Under the pieces are notes generated by a model. The model was not told where the DNA came from. It did not search any database and worked only from the letters and a program-made list of their open reading frames with translations. Of a stretch of 64,000 bases of DNA, positions 55,525 to 64,000 are shown piece by piece. The first letter of the stretch is position 1. Every line of letters starts with the position of its first letter. Source of the DNA: Enterococcus saccharolyticus subsp. saccharolyticus (GTDB lineage Bacteria > Bacillota > Bacilli > Lactobacillales > Enterococcaceae); NCBI RefSeq assembly GCF_029023825.1, contig NZ_CP118957.1:2503794-2567793 (forward strand), written 5' to 3'. Position numbers and translations under genes: made by a program.

Positions 55525-56400
55525 TTATCCTTTTTGCAATATCATCATTAATTGTCGCAACAAATCCTCTTCTTGTCCTTGATAAAATGTTGCTAAATCA
55601 ATCATTGCCATTTCACCATATCTTGCTTGATAGAGCGCAACTTTATGAAAGTCCATCGTGTTGTCCCCACGAACCACTTGATTGAGACGATTTAAAAAAT
55701 AATACCCCACAATTTGAGCGGTATCTTGCCACGAATAGTTATACTTTTTAGAGGTTTTGAAATCAACCAATAGTCCGTCGATGATGATATCTCCATCTGC
55801 ACCATTGACTAGTTCTGAACCTAGTCCAAACGAAGGATTGTACTTCACATCAGTCGTTGTCTCTACATGAGATAAAAACGCGCTTTCTGCCACAGTTTGC
55901 AAGTCGCGCAATTCTTTTAACAAACGTGCATGCGGAGGTTTGACGACTTCTTCCACATCCTCCGAGAAACGACCAGAACGATACATTGCTTCCAATTTTG
56001 CTAATAAAAAACAATCTTCATAAATGGGCAAATACTCACGTTGATAGGCGTCGATATTTTTTAATGCCTGTCTTACACGCGCTTCAATCCGACGTGCTGA
56101 CGGAACATGCGCACACCAACACGTATAACCGAATACTGCAACCAACTGTTCACTCTTAAAGAAAATACCTGTTTTCTTAGCAGTCTCTAATCGTAAAAAA
56201 TAATCAAAGGCTGTGCCCACTAAGCTTGCTTCAGCAGCACTATGCAATCCATAAGGGACCAATAACTCATAGTCTTTGGAAAAAGCTTTTTTCCACTTAA
56301 CCGTATAAAAATCGCCAGCTCGTGGACTAAGTGCGCGTAACAAAGCTTGTAATTGCTGATCCACAGGTCTTTTGGAATGTAAACGTGCAGTCAATGACAT
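55525..56400 (-). CDS. putative PD-(D/E)XK nuclease-like protein
   Basis: 291 residues, soluble. Around residues 205-240 it reads NGADGDIIIDGLLVDFKTSKK then WQDTAQIVGYYFL. The D...DxK spacing and the downstream QxxxY are the RecB/Cas4-type nuclease signature. The N-terminal part is helical and unrecognised. The start at 56400 has AAAGGAG upstream. It stands alone, so its role is unknown; a structural comparison would settle the fold. Confidence 0.6.
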   Translation of the reverse strand: MSLTARLHSKRPVDQQLQALLRALSPRAGDFYTVKWKKAFSKDYELLVPYGLHSAAEASLVGTAFDYFLRLETAKKTGIFFKSEQLVAVFGYTCWCAHVPSARRIEARVRQALKNIDAYQREYLPIYEDCFLLAKLEAMYRSGRFSEDVEEVVKPPHARLLKELRDLQTVAESAFLSHVETTTDVKYNPSFGLGSELVNGADGDIIIDGLLVDFKTSKKYNYSWQDTAQIVGYYFLNRLNQVVRGDNTMDFHKVALYQARYGEMAMIDLATFYQGQEEDLLRQLMMILQKG

Positions 56401-56464
56401 TTTTTTCACTCCTTTACTTTTATTATACAAAGAAAGCATCTCCTAAGCGAAGATGCTTTCTCTC

Positions 56465-57355
56465 TTATTGAATTAATTTTTTCGTTTTCATTGCCGAACG
56501 CGTCGTTCCATAAGTGAACACAACTATTCCTAACCAGATGAAACCAAACGCTGTAAATTGCGCCAAAGAATACGTCTCATGAAACAAGAAAACAGCAAAT
56601 AACAACATCATCGTTGGATTAACATACTGAATAAAACCTAGCGTAATATACGATGTACGCTTCGCTGCTTCGGCGAACAGTAACAATGGAATCGCTGTTA
56701 CAACACCCGCACCCATTAATAAAATGTTGGTGTGTAATGGATAGTGCATAAAACCAGCTGGTGAAGCCAATAAAATATACAGTAATGAAAAGGGAAGCAT
56801 CACAAATGTTTCCACCGTTAATCCCGTCATCGAACTAATAGGAATCCGTTTTTTAATTAGACCATAAATACTGAACGAAAATGCCAAAATCAGCGAAGAA
56901 TACGGAATATTTCCGGTTTGAATTGAAAGCAAAACAACACCGATAACGACGAATCCACAAGCAATTTGACCACTACGACTCAAGCGTTCTTTCAACACAA
57001 GTGTCGCTAACAATACATTGACTAGCGGATTAATATAATAACCTAAACTTACTTCCATCACATGCCCTGCACTGACAGTGAAAATAAAGGTAAACCAATT
57101 AATTGAAATTAACAATGCCGCTACAGCCATCAATGCCAGATAGTTCTTGTGTTCCCATAAACGCTTTAATTCTTTGGTAAATTGTGGCCAATTTCCACTT
57201 AGAACTAAAAAGATGATCATAAACACAAAGGACCAAATAATACGATAGCACATGGTTTCAAGTGGCGAGACTCCGGTGATTAATTTCCAATACAACGTGA
57301 TTAATCCCCATAGAATATAGGCACTCAGTCCATAAATAATTCCTTTATTTTTCAT
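56465..57355 (-). CDS. rarD: RarD-like EamA transporter
   Basis: 296 residues, ten helices, two EamA repeats: GIIYGLSAYILWGLITLYWKL at the start and TSYITLGFIQYVNPTMMLLFAV near the end match RarD. Likely a drug/metabolite exporter of unknown substrate. A weak hairpin (56431-56461) follows. Confidence 0.9.
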   Translation of the reverse strand: MKNKGIIYGLSAYILWGLITLYWKLITGVSPLETMCYRIIWSFVFMIIFLVLSGNWPQFTKELKRLWEHKNYLALMAVAALLISINWFTFIFTVSAGHVMEVSLGYYINPLVNVLLATLVLKERLSRSGQIACGFVVIGVVLLSIQTGNIPYSSLILAFSFSIYGLIKKRIPISSMTGLTVETFVMLPFSLLYILLASPAGFMHYPLHTNILLMGAGVVTAIPLLLFAEAAKRTSYITLGFIQYVNPTMMLLFAVFLFHETYSLAQFTAFGFIWLGIVVFTYGTTRSAMKTKKLIQ

Positions 57356-57463
57356 TTTGCTTTCTTACTTTTCAAAAATCTGAAAAGCAACTCCTCCTTA
57401 TTAAATTACATCTATTATAACGGAAAACTTATTTTTTCATAGTATTTCCTGAAAAAAAGTGAA

Positions 57464-57491
57464 AACCACTTCTCATTACTGAAAAGTGGTT
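57464..57491 (-). terminator. dus terminator
   Basis: AACCACTT (57464-57471) pairs with AAGTGGTT (57484-57491), then TTCACTTTTTTT on the minus strand. Confidence 0.75.
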
Positions 57492-57500
57492 CTGCCTAAA

Positions 57501-58457
57501 TTATACTTGAAATTCATCTAAAATCGCACGAACTTCCGCAGTCGATTTAGTATTCATCAAACGCACGCGTAAATCACTTGCACCTGGGAAACCTTTGACA
57601 TAAATTTTAAAGAAACGATGCAAACCAATAATTGAACGAGGAACCATTTCTGCGTATTGGTCTTGTAAATCCAGTTGCAAACGCAATAGCCCTAATAATT
57701 CTTGCGAAGAATGGTCTTTGGGTTCTTTTTCAAACGCATATGGATTTTTGAAAATACCGCGACCAATCATAATACCATCTACCCCATATTGCTCGGCTAA
57801 TTCCAAACCTTTTTGACGGTCAGGAATATCGCCATTAATTGTAATTGTTGTTTGTGGTGCGATACGATCGCGTAGGGCGACAATTTGAGGAATCATCTCC
57901 CAATGTGCATCCACTTTACTCATTTCTTTACGTGTCCGCAAATGAACAGACAAATTCGCAATATCTTGTTGCAATAAATGAGTCATCCATCCTTCTAATT
58001 CATCGGTTTCTGTAAAACCAATTCGTGTTTTCACACTCACTGGTAGACCGCCCGCCTTCGCCGCTTCGATTAATTCTGCTGCGACTTCTGGTCGACGAAT
58101 CAGGCCACTTCCCTTGCCACGGTCTGCGACATTTGGTACCGGACAGCCCATATTAATATCTATACCTTTAAAGCCCATTTCTGCCATGCCAATACTCATT
58201 TGACGGAAAAACTCAGGTTTATCTCCCCAAATATGAGCGACCATCGGCTGTTCATCCTCAGTAAAAACTAAACGTCCACGTACACTTTGAATACCATCTG
58301 GATGACAATAACTATCTGAATTCGTAAATTCCGTAAAAAAGACATCTGGTGCACCGGCTTCTTTTACCACATGTCGAAAAACCACATCTGTCACATCTTC
58401 CATTGGTGCCAAAACAAAAAATGGTTTGGGTAATTCTGCCCAAAAATTATTACTCAT
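57501..58457 (-). CDS. dus: tRNA-dihydrouridine synthase
   Basis: 318 residues. FMN-barrel start [15 protein letters not shown], catalytic Cys in [26 protein letters not shown] and [23 protein letters not shown] all intact. Reduces uridine to dihydrouridine in tRNA. The ATG at 58457 is preferred (GGAAGG upstream, family-like start) over one 27 bases upstream. Confidence 0.93.
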   Translation of the reverse strand: MSNNFWAELPKPFFVLAPMEDVTDVVFRHVVKEAGAPDVFFTEFTNSDSYCHPDGIQSVRGRLVFTEDEQPMVAHIWGDKPEFFRQMSIGMAEMGFKGIDINMGCPVPNVADRGKGSGLIRRPEVAAELIEAAKAGGLPVSVKTRIGFTETDELEGWMTHLLQQDIANLSVHLRTRKEMSKVDAHWEMIPQIVALRDRIAPQTTITINGDIPDRQKGLELAEQYGVDGIMIGRGIFKNPYAFEKEPKDHSSQELLGLLRLQLDLQDQYAEMVPRSIIGLHRFFKIYVKGFPGASDLRVRLMNTKSTAEVRAILDEFQV

Positions 58458-58600
58458 TATATATACTTCCTTCCATCTCCCCATTTGTGGGTTCTCCTGA
58501 CTGAAAACATGGTTATTATACTAGGAATGGAAACGAGATGCAAAGGCGAGGATTATCTAGTTTGTTTTATAATATCTATTTATAAAATATCCCCAAAATA

Positions 58601-58616
58601 AAGTAAACGTTTACTT
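58601..58616. promoter_or_regulatory. 16-bp perfect palindrome upstream of serine hydrolase
   Basis: AAGTAAACGTTTACTT is a perfect palindrome about 110 bases before the serine hydrolase start, of the type bound by LacI-family regulators. No regulator gene is adjacent. Confidence 0.5.
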
Positions 58617-58724
58617 TTTTCGAAAATATGTCATACTAGCTTTATAAATAACAAAGGTTGGTGAATCCCAATGACAAATTAATTTTGTTGACCCGTTGCT
58701 TTCGTTCAATGAATGGAGAATATT

Positions 58725-59774
58725 ATGCAACAAAATAAACAACGACAAAAACTTTTTAAACAACTAGATGATATCTATCAAAAAACCAATTATAACGGTG
58801 CGTATGGTATCGTGACGGATCAAGAAATTTTACATGTGCATGCGATGGGGTACAGTGATTTTGACAGAAAAAACCCTTTTACTACGACCACCAAAACCTG
58901 TATCGGTTCGCTTACCAAACAATTTACAGCAACCGCCCTATTGATGTTAGCAGCTGAACATAAAATTGATCTAACTGCTACACTCGCTGAATTTTATCCA
59001 ACTTATGTTCATGTAAAGGATATTACCTTATTACAAATGATTCATATGTCTTCAGGAATCCCTAATTACACAGATATCATATACGATGAAAGCTTAAAAA
59101 AAGCGCGTGCCCAAGGTCTCTCTGAAGCCGAAGCACATTATCTTGCAACCAAAGAACTTGATGATAATTCTAGCACTTGGGCAGAAATCATCGACTTACT
59201 CAATGGTCAACCACTCGCTTTTCAACCAGGCGAAAAATTTTCGTATAGCAATACGAATTATGGCTTGTTGGGCGAAATAATTTCTCGGATAAGCGGTAAA
59301 TCTTTTGGAGACTATTTCCAAGAAACTATTTTTACTCCTTTGCAGATGAACCATACTTCTACCACATCACTTGATAGCCAGGCTGTCAGTTACCGCTGGG
59401 TCGATGGCAAACGAAGACGTTTTGAAACAGGGTGCTTAGATTCCGCAGATGGGGGCATGGTCTCGACCGTTGCAGACATGCTGAAATGGATGCAAGCTAT
59501 ATTAAACCAACAACTCTTATCCCCAACCGATTGGGATCGTACCTTCACCCTTTGGCACAATCCCTATGGTTTCGGCTGGATGGCTCTCGATGATTGGTAT
59601 TACCACGGTGGCGAATACCTCGGATTTTATGCCGAAATCTTTCTTCATCGCGAAACAAAAGTCGGAAAAATCATGCTGTATAACTTAGAAGCTGAAAGTG
59701 ACTTCGATCAACTATCCATGGACGAATGCTCTGCTTGGAGAAGTGAATTGGTGCGGGTGTTGCAAACACATTAA
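58725..59774 (+). CDS. serine hydrolase of the beta-lactamase/DD-peptidase (class C) family
   Basis: 349 residues, no signal peptide, so probably cytoplasmic. Active-site SxxK in GSLTKQF (near residue 64), YSNTNYG (near 170) and HGGEYLG (near 290) are in the usual order. Likely an esterase or peptidase rather than a resistance enzyme. Start at 58725 because GGAG lies 8 bases ahead. Confidence 0.88.
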   Translation: MQQNKQRQKLFKQLDDIYQKTNYNGAYGIVTDQEILHVHAMGYSDFDRKNPFTTTTKTCIGSLTKQFTATALLMLAAEHKIDLTATLAEFYPTYVHVKDITLLQMIHMSSGIPNYTDIIYDESLKKARAQGLSEAEAHYLATKELDDNSSTWAEIIDLLNGQPLAFQPGEKFSYSNTNYGLLGEIISRISGKSFGDYFQETIFTPLQMNHTSTTSLDSQAVSYRWVDGKRRRFETGCLDSADGGMVSTVADMLKWMQAILNQQLLSPTDWDRTFTLWHNPYGFGWMALDDWYYHGGEYLGFYAEIFLHRETKVGKIMLYNLEAESDFDQLSMDECSAWRSELVRVLQTH

Positions 59775-59775
59775 C

Positions 59776-59825
59776 AAAATAAAGCAGGAACCAAATGAAC
59801 AAACATTTGGCTCCTGCTTTATTTT
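59776..59825. terminator. bidirectional terminator between serine hydrolase and hsdR
   Basis: A ~21-bp near-perfect stem (AAAATAAAGCAGG... with ...CCTGCTTTATTTT) between converging genes, flanked by A and T runs. Confidence 0.9.
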
Positions 59826-59827
59826 GA

Positions 59828-62800
59828 TTAATTGTCTCTTAAAGGTAAGATTTCTTCTTGAACCATTTCTACAAAGTCTGTACGTACACTTTTCCAATAT
59901 TTAAGTTTAGGTACAGGATTCGCCACTGATTGCTTGTATTTTTCATAGTTCGCCGAGCGCTTCATCTCATTTTCTCCGCTCTGCTTCATTTTTTTAGGAT
60001 TATAATTTAATGCAACATATGAAGCAACATCTTCTTCAACAGCCCATTTTTGAGAGAAAGTATGAATTGCTTTGTATTCTGTTTCTTGTCGCATATTTTC
60101 TAAGATAAGTGACACATTTTGATTCCGATAATTTTCTGGATTTAATTGAATGTCATCCCATAAGTGTTGAACTAATTTTGCCAATTTATCATTATTTTTA
60201 GCTAAATCATCGATATAACGATTGACTTCAGCCGAAGCTTTAGCATCTTCACGACCCAATAATTCATATTCGTCATCCCCGCTCGGTACAAAAGCTTGAA
60301 TTAACATCAAAATATATTCGTAATTAATATTTTCCGTTTTAATCGATTCCAACTCATACGCAATATCAATCTCAATCACTTCATCACCAGTAGTAATGGT
60401 AAGTTCTTTGATTTTTTCTAAAGCATTGTGGTATTTTCCAGCAAATTCTTCTATCTCAGAAAATTCAATTGGAAAATCTGTTCCCATCTGTTCAGCGTCA
60501 TAATCTGTATAAACTTGAACCGCAGTGAAAGTTTTATCTAGACCTTGATAGGTTTTCACAAATTTTTTTAATTCCGCAAGACTCATGCGTTCAATATCAA
60601 TTTGCTGAGGTGAAGTCACCGTATGACGTAACTCTCGAATAGCTTCGAGAAAAGCTTCTTTGGCTTCATCCCAATTTGGCGCTAACACCTCATTTTCTCC
60701 GCCATTTGAATACAGAACCAACGCTTGTTTTACTTTTTCTTCAAATGTTTTTGGTGTCTGAAAAGTGACAATTTGTCCATACTTTTTATACTTGTCAAAT
60801 AAACGATTTGTTCTAGAAAAAGCTTGAATTAGATCATGTGGTTGCATCGGTGCACGGTCAATAAATAGTGTTGACAAGCAAGGTGCATCAAATCCGGTCA
60901 ATAAACGGTCAACCACAATAACTAAATCCAACTGTTCGGAGCGAGCAAAGTATTTTTCTTTTTTACGTGCCAATCGATCATTCACATTTCGATTGTATGC
61001 ACGCATCGTATCTATTTTAAAACTGGTACCAAATTCTTCATTGTATAAATGTAGTGCTTCTTTCATTTTATCTTGATTATTAATAGATGCTTCTTCATTT
61101 TCAGAAATTGAATAAGTAATCGCTACTTTAGGAAAATCTGGCAAAATTCGCTTTGTTTCCTCATCAATCACAAGAGACGTCTCACCTGCTTTAACTTTTT
61201 GAATTAAATCATAATAGCGTTGCGCTTGTGCAATAGAGGATGTCGTTAAAAGAGCATTATATGTCTGTCCAACGCCTTTCGTAAACCCAAGTTTTTTACG
61301 CGATTTATTAAAAATCGAATTGAGTACTTCTAACATATGCTGCTCATCTTCATATACTTTTTTCGGCAATCGTGCTTCTTTATCTTCTAATCTAAGCAAG
61401 TCTACATCTAGCTCTCCTGTTGCATCCGCAGCCAAAATTGCTTTATCTAACTGTTCTTCCGAAAAAGTAGATTTATATTCCACTTGAAAACCTAAAACAG
61501 CATTATCATGAATAGCTTCTTTCACCGTATATTCGTGCAATCGTTCCCCGTATTGTTGTGCTGTTGTCCGCGGCAAATCCCCAACAGCTTTTTTAGCATT
61601 CTCGACAAATATCGGCGTACCAGTAAATCCATACCATAACGATTGAACAAAAAATTCTTCAATTTCACGCTTTTTTTGGGCGCTAACGGCACGATGACAT
61701 TCATCAACGACAAACGCAACTTTTAATTGCGTCATCTGTTCATAACGTTTCGATCCGACTTGGTTAGCGAAACGTCGCATCACATAATTCAATTTTTGAA
61801 TAGTTGTGACAATCACTGTACGATCATCCGACAATAGTTTCTTAATCAAATCGTTGACATTCTCTGTTTCGTCAATCTCGATTACATCATTTTCAGCATA
61901 CGAAGTAAATGAGGTCGTTGTTTGTTGGTCTAAATCCACTCTATCAACAATAAAAATAGTTTTTTTAATCGATGGGATTTGCAATAAATTACGTGCGACT
62001 TTATACGAAGTCAGCGTTTTTCCAGAACCTGTTGTATGCCAAACATAACCTGATTTATGTTGTCCAGAAGCCCTTTTCACTGCTTCAATGGCATGAATCT
62101 GATACGGTCGTAATAAAATTAAAGCTTTCTTCTCGTTATCAATCACTGTATATTGGGTCACCATTTTATGTGCCATCGGAATAGATAATACATCTTGTGT
62201 AAATTCTAAATAATCTGTGACTGGTTGATTCTCATAATCAACCCACTTAGTCAAAAACTGTTCATTTAATTTAGTATCTTGTGCCGATGCAATATATCTT
62301 GTATCCGTGCCATTAGTTACCACAAACATTTGAAGTGTCGAATAAATCCCCGTGAATTTACCTTCCTTCAAATATTTTTTAATTTGACGAAAAGCATCCA
62401 TATATGGATGGGCACGATTTTTTAATTCGATGTGAATCATCGGTAAACCATTAATCAATAAGGTCACATCAAAACGACGATTCATATCTTCTAATGAACG
62501 TTTATTCGATTTGAATTGATTAATTACTTCATACGAAGATATCCCGCCAGCAATATCTTGACGATTAATCACACGTAGTCGAATTGTTCCCAATTTAGCA
62601 TCTTCTCGTTGAACTTCAACTTTCGCTACACCATTTTCGCCAGCTAACCAAATTGCGGCTTTATAGAAACTAGAAAAGTTCAACTGATTTTGGATTTGGC
62701 GAAATTCCTGTTCAGTCAATGGTACACCTTGTAATACGTCTTTATTATTCACTTCTAGCTTTTGGCGAAAGTTCGCCCATAACTCTTCTTCTGTATGTAA

Positions 62801-62890
62801 ATCATCTCGATATGTCCATTGCGAATCCCCACTGATTAATCGTTCAATCAAATTGTTTTCCAACACTTGCTCCCCTGTAAAACGCACCAT
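59828..62890 (-). CDS. hsdR: type I restriction enzyme R subunit
   Basis: 1020 residues. The N-terminal PD-(D/E)XK nuclease appears as LLINGLPMIHIELKNRAHP (near 150). SF2 motor motifs: VWHTTGSGKTLTSYK (near 285), FVVDECHRA (near 397), GFTGTPIF, IVVDRLLTGFDAP and QAFSRTNR. C-terminal helical domain. It cuts DNA at a distance after translocation and needs HsdM and HsdS. The divergent hsdS copy starts 84 bases away; no hsdM is in the window. Confidence 0.95.
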   Translation of the reverse strand: MVRFTGEQVLENNLIERLISGDSQWTYRDDLHTEEELWANFRQKLEVNNKDVLQGVPLTEQEFRQIQNQLNFSSFYKAAIWLAGENGVAKVEVQREDAKLGTIRLRVINRQDIAGGISSYEVINQFKSNKRSLEDMNRRFDVTLLINGLPMIHIELKNRAHPYMDAFRQIKKYLKEGKFTGIYSTLQMFVVTNGTDTRYIASAQDTKLNEQFLTKWVDYENQPVTDYLEFTQDVLSIPMAHKMVTQYTVIDNEKKALILLRPYQIHAIEAVKRASGQHKSGYVWHTTGSGKTLTSYKVARNLLQIPSIKKTIFIVDRVDLDQQTTTSFTSYAENDVIEIDETENVNDLIKKLLSDDRTVIVTTIQKLNYVMRRFANQVGSKRYEQMTQLKVAFVVDECHRAVSAQKKREIEEFFVQSLWYGFTGTPIFVENAKKAVGDLPRTTAQQYGERLHEYTVKEAIHDNAVLGFQVEYKSTFSEEQLDKAILAADATGELDVDLLRLEDKEARLPKKVYEDEQHMLEVLNSIFNKSRKKLGFTKGVGQTYNALLTTSSIAQAQRYYDLIQKVKAGETSLVIDEETKRILPDFPKVAITYSISENEEASINNQDKMKEALHLYNEEFGTSFKIDTMRAYNRNVNDRLARKKEKYFARSEQLDLVIVVDRLLTGFDAPCLSTLFIDRAPMQPHDLIQAFSRTNRLFDKYKKYGQIVTFQTPKTFEEKVKQALVLYSNGGENEVLAPNWDEAKEAFLEAIRELRHTVTSPQQIDIERMSLAELKKFVKTYQGLDKTFTAVQVYTDYDAEQMGTDFPIEFSEIEEFAGKYHNALEKIKELTITTGDEVIEIDIAYELESIKTENINYEYILMLIQAFVPSGDDEYELLGREDAKASAEVNRYIDDLAKNNDKLAKLVQHLWDDIQLNPENYRNQNVSLILENMRQETEYKAIHTFSQKWAVEEDVASYVALNYNPKKMKQSGENEMKRSANYEKYKQSVANPVPKLKYWKSVRTDFVEMVQEEILPLRDN

Positions 62891-62973
62891 TTAAACACCC
62901 CGTTTTTTATAAGTATTAATCAAATTATAGCATAGAAAGAGGCGGAGAGAACTGATAAATTGGGAATACTTAG

Positions 62974-64000
62974 GCTTGGGAACAGCGTAAGTTAGGGGAT
63001 GTCGCCGATATTGTAGGTGGTGGAACTCCTAGCACCGCAAATCCTGAATATTGGGATGGCAACATTGATTGGTATGCACCTGCTGAAATTGGCGAGCAAA
63101 TTTACGTCAGCAAGAGTCAAAGGACAATCACTGAACTTGGTCAACAAAAGAGTTCTGCGAAGATATTACCAGTAGGAACTGTTCTTTTTACTTCTCGTGC
63201 TGGCATAGGAAATACCGCTATTCTAGCTAAAGAAGCTACTACTAATCAAGGTTTTCAATCAATCGTTCCTCATAAAGATGAATTAGACAGTTATTTTATT
63301 TTTTCACGAACTAACGAATTGAAACGCTACGGTGAAGTGACTGGTGCTGGTTCAACATTCGTGGAAGTATCTGGAAAGCAGATGGCGAAGATGCCTCTCT
63401 TGATACCAAGTATTGCTGAACAACGTCAGATTGGTTCATTCTTCAAACAACTCGACAACACCATCACCCTTCATCAGCGTAAGATCGAAGCCTTAAAGCA
63501 GATGAAGAAAGGCTTTTTACAACAACTTTTTCCAGAAAAAGGGGAAAATATCCCCAAAGTACGATTTACTGATTTCAAAGAAGAATGGGAACAGCGTAAG
63601 TTTGAAGATAGTTTTAATTTCCCAGTATCTACTAATTCTTTATCAAGAGCAATGCTTAATTATGATAGAGGTGAAGTTAAAAGCGTTCATTATGGAGATG
63701 TACTAATAAAATATCCAGCTATCCTCAATGTAAAAACTGCCCAAATACCATTTATTAATAATGGTACTAGAGAAAATTTCAAATCAAACCTACTAAAAAA
63801 TGGAGATCTTATTTTTGCGGATGCAGCTGAAGATGAATCAGTAGGAAAGGCTGTAGAAGTCAATGCTCTCACTGACGAATATCTTGTATCGGGTCTACAT
63901 ACAATAGTTGCAAGACCTAAGGGAAAAATGGCAGAATTCTTTTTAGGATACTATATCAATTCTGAAATATATCACAGACAACTATTAAGATTAATGCAAG
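62974..64000 (+). pseudogene. hsdS: hsdS specificity subunit without a start (silent cassette), cut by window edge
   Basis: An open frame of 342 codons starting right after a TAG, with no ATG, GTG or TTG start or ribosome site ahead. It begins at the conserved WEQRKL block, then TRD1 (DIVGGGTPSTANPEYW ... MAKMPLLIPSIAEQRQIG), the central repeat (FFKQLDNTITLHQRKIEALK; PKVRFTDFKEEWEQRKF) and a different TRD2 running to the window edge. The missing part is exactly the short N-terminal lead that an expressed hsdS would have before its first TRD. This fits a donor copy in a shuffling type I system. Confidence 0.85.
62977..63602 (+). repeat. 17-bp direct repeats bordering TRD1 of hsdS
   Basis: TGGGAACAGCGTAAGTT occurs at 62977-62993 and again in the same frame at 63586-63602, just before each target-recognition domain. 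Such repeats serve as recombination sites that swap TRDs between hsdS copies. Confidence 0.8.

Noticed and set aside
58725-59774. Beta-lactam resistance enzyme
   Set aside because: The motifs fit the wide class C/DD-peptidase-like esterase family, and there is no export signal.
1-64000. CRISPR array, prophage, rRNA or tRNA genes
   Set aside because: No regularly spaced repeats, phage structural genes, or RNA gene signatures were seen on either strand.

Overview
The window is low-GC Firmicute DNA, most likely from an Enterococcus species. The reasons are AGGAGG-type ribosome binding sites, TTGACA/TATAAT promoters, a partial rpoB next to birA and a flavin-based extracellular electron transfer (EET) locus, enterococcal GGCTGGGAC-type hairpins, and the protein families present. 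No rRNA, tRNA or CRISPR array was seen. The species cannot be fixed from the sequence alone; the spermidine operon and the variant PplA signal peptide argue against a typical E. faecalis.

Layout. 0-5 kb: 5' half of rpoB (minus strand), a DUF1576-type membrane protein with a small partner, and birA. 5-8.5 kb: a thiamine-precursor uptake and salvage operon (ykoE-ykoD-ykoC-tenA) behind a TPP riboswitch and terminator. 8.5-16 kb: the EET locus dmkA-fmnB-pplA (minus) and ndh2-eetA-eetB-dmkB (plus), which would make a dedicated demethylmenaquinone, reduce it with NADH, and pass electrons to an FMN-carrying surface lipoprotein. 16-24 kb: a MarR/DUF2316/aldo-keto reductase operon in which the reductase has lost an internal block, an ECF transporter with a SAM hydrolase, glutathione reductase and an acetyltransferase. 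24-27 kb: two U32 proteins (tRNA uridine hydroxylation type) and a HAD phosphatase.

27-40 kb is a defence island. It holds a PLD-nuclease/helicase/DUF3427 protein with a NUDIX enzyme, a complete Wadjet-type (JetABCD, probably type II) anti-plasmid SMC system whose far end abuts a beheaded 2-hydroxyacid dehydrogenase, and an intact-looking IS3-family element just upstream of jetA. The next gene, an aquaporin, has lost its second half-pore.

41-46.9 kb is a five-gene spermidine operon (arginine decarboxylase, SpeE-like protein, agmatinase, carboxyspermidine dehydrogenase and decarboxylase). It is preceded by a long structured leader ending in a terminator, so attenuation is likely. 47-54 kb: a MetE-like protein, then an iron-type ABC transporter linked to an MBL-fold hydrolase with no normal start codon and a secreted CYTH-like protein, with a divergent LysR regulator and a large palindromic operator. 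55-59.8 kb: a membrane protein, a putative PD-(D/E)XK nuclease, RarD, a dihydrouridine synthase and a serine hydrolase. 59.8-64 kb: type I restriction, with hsdR facing away from an hsdS copy that has no start and begins exactly at a recombination-type repeat. That is the signature of a shuffling specificity locus continuing past the window.
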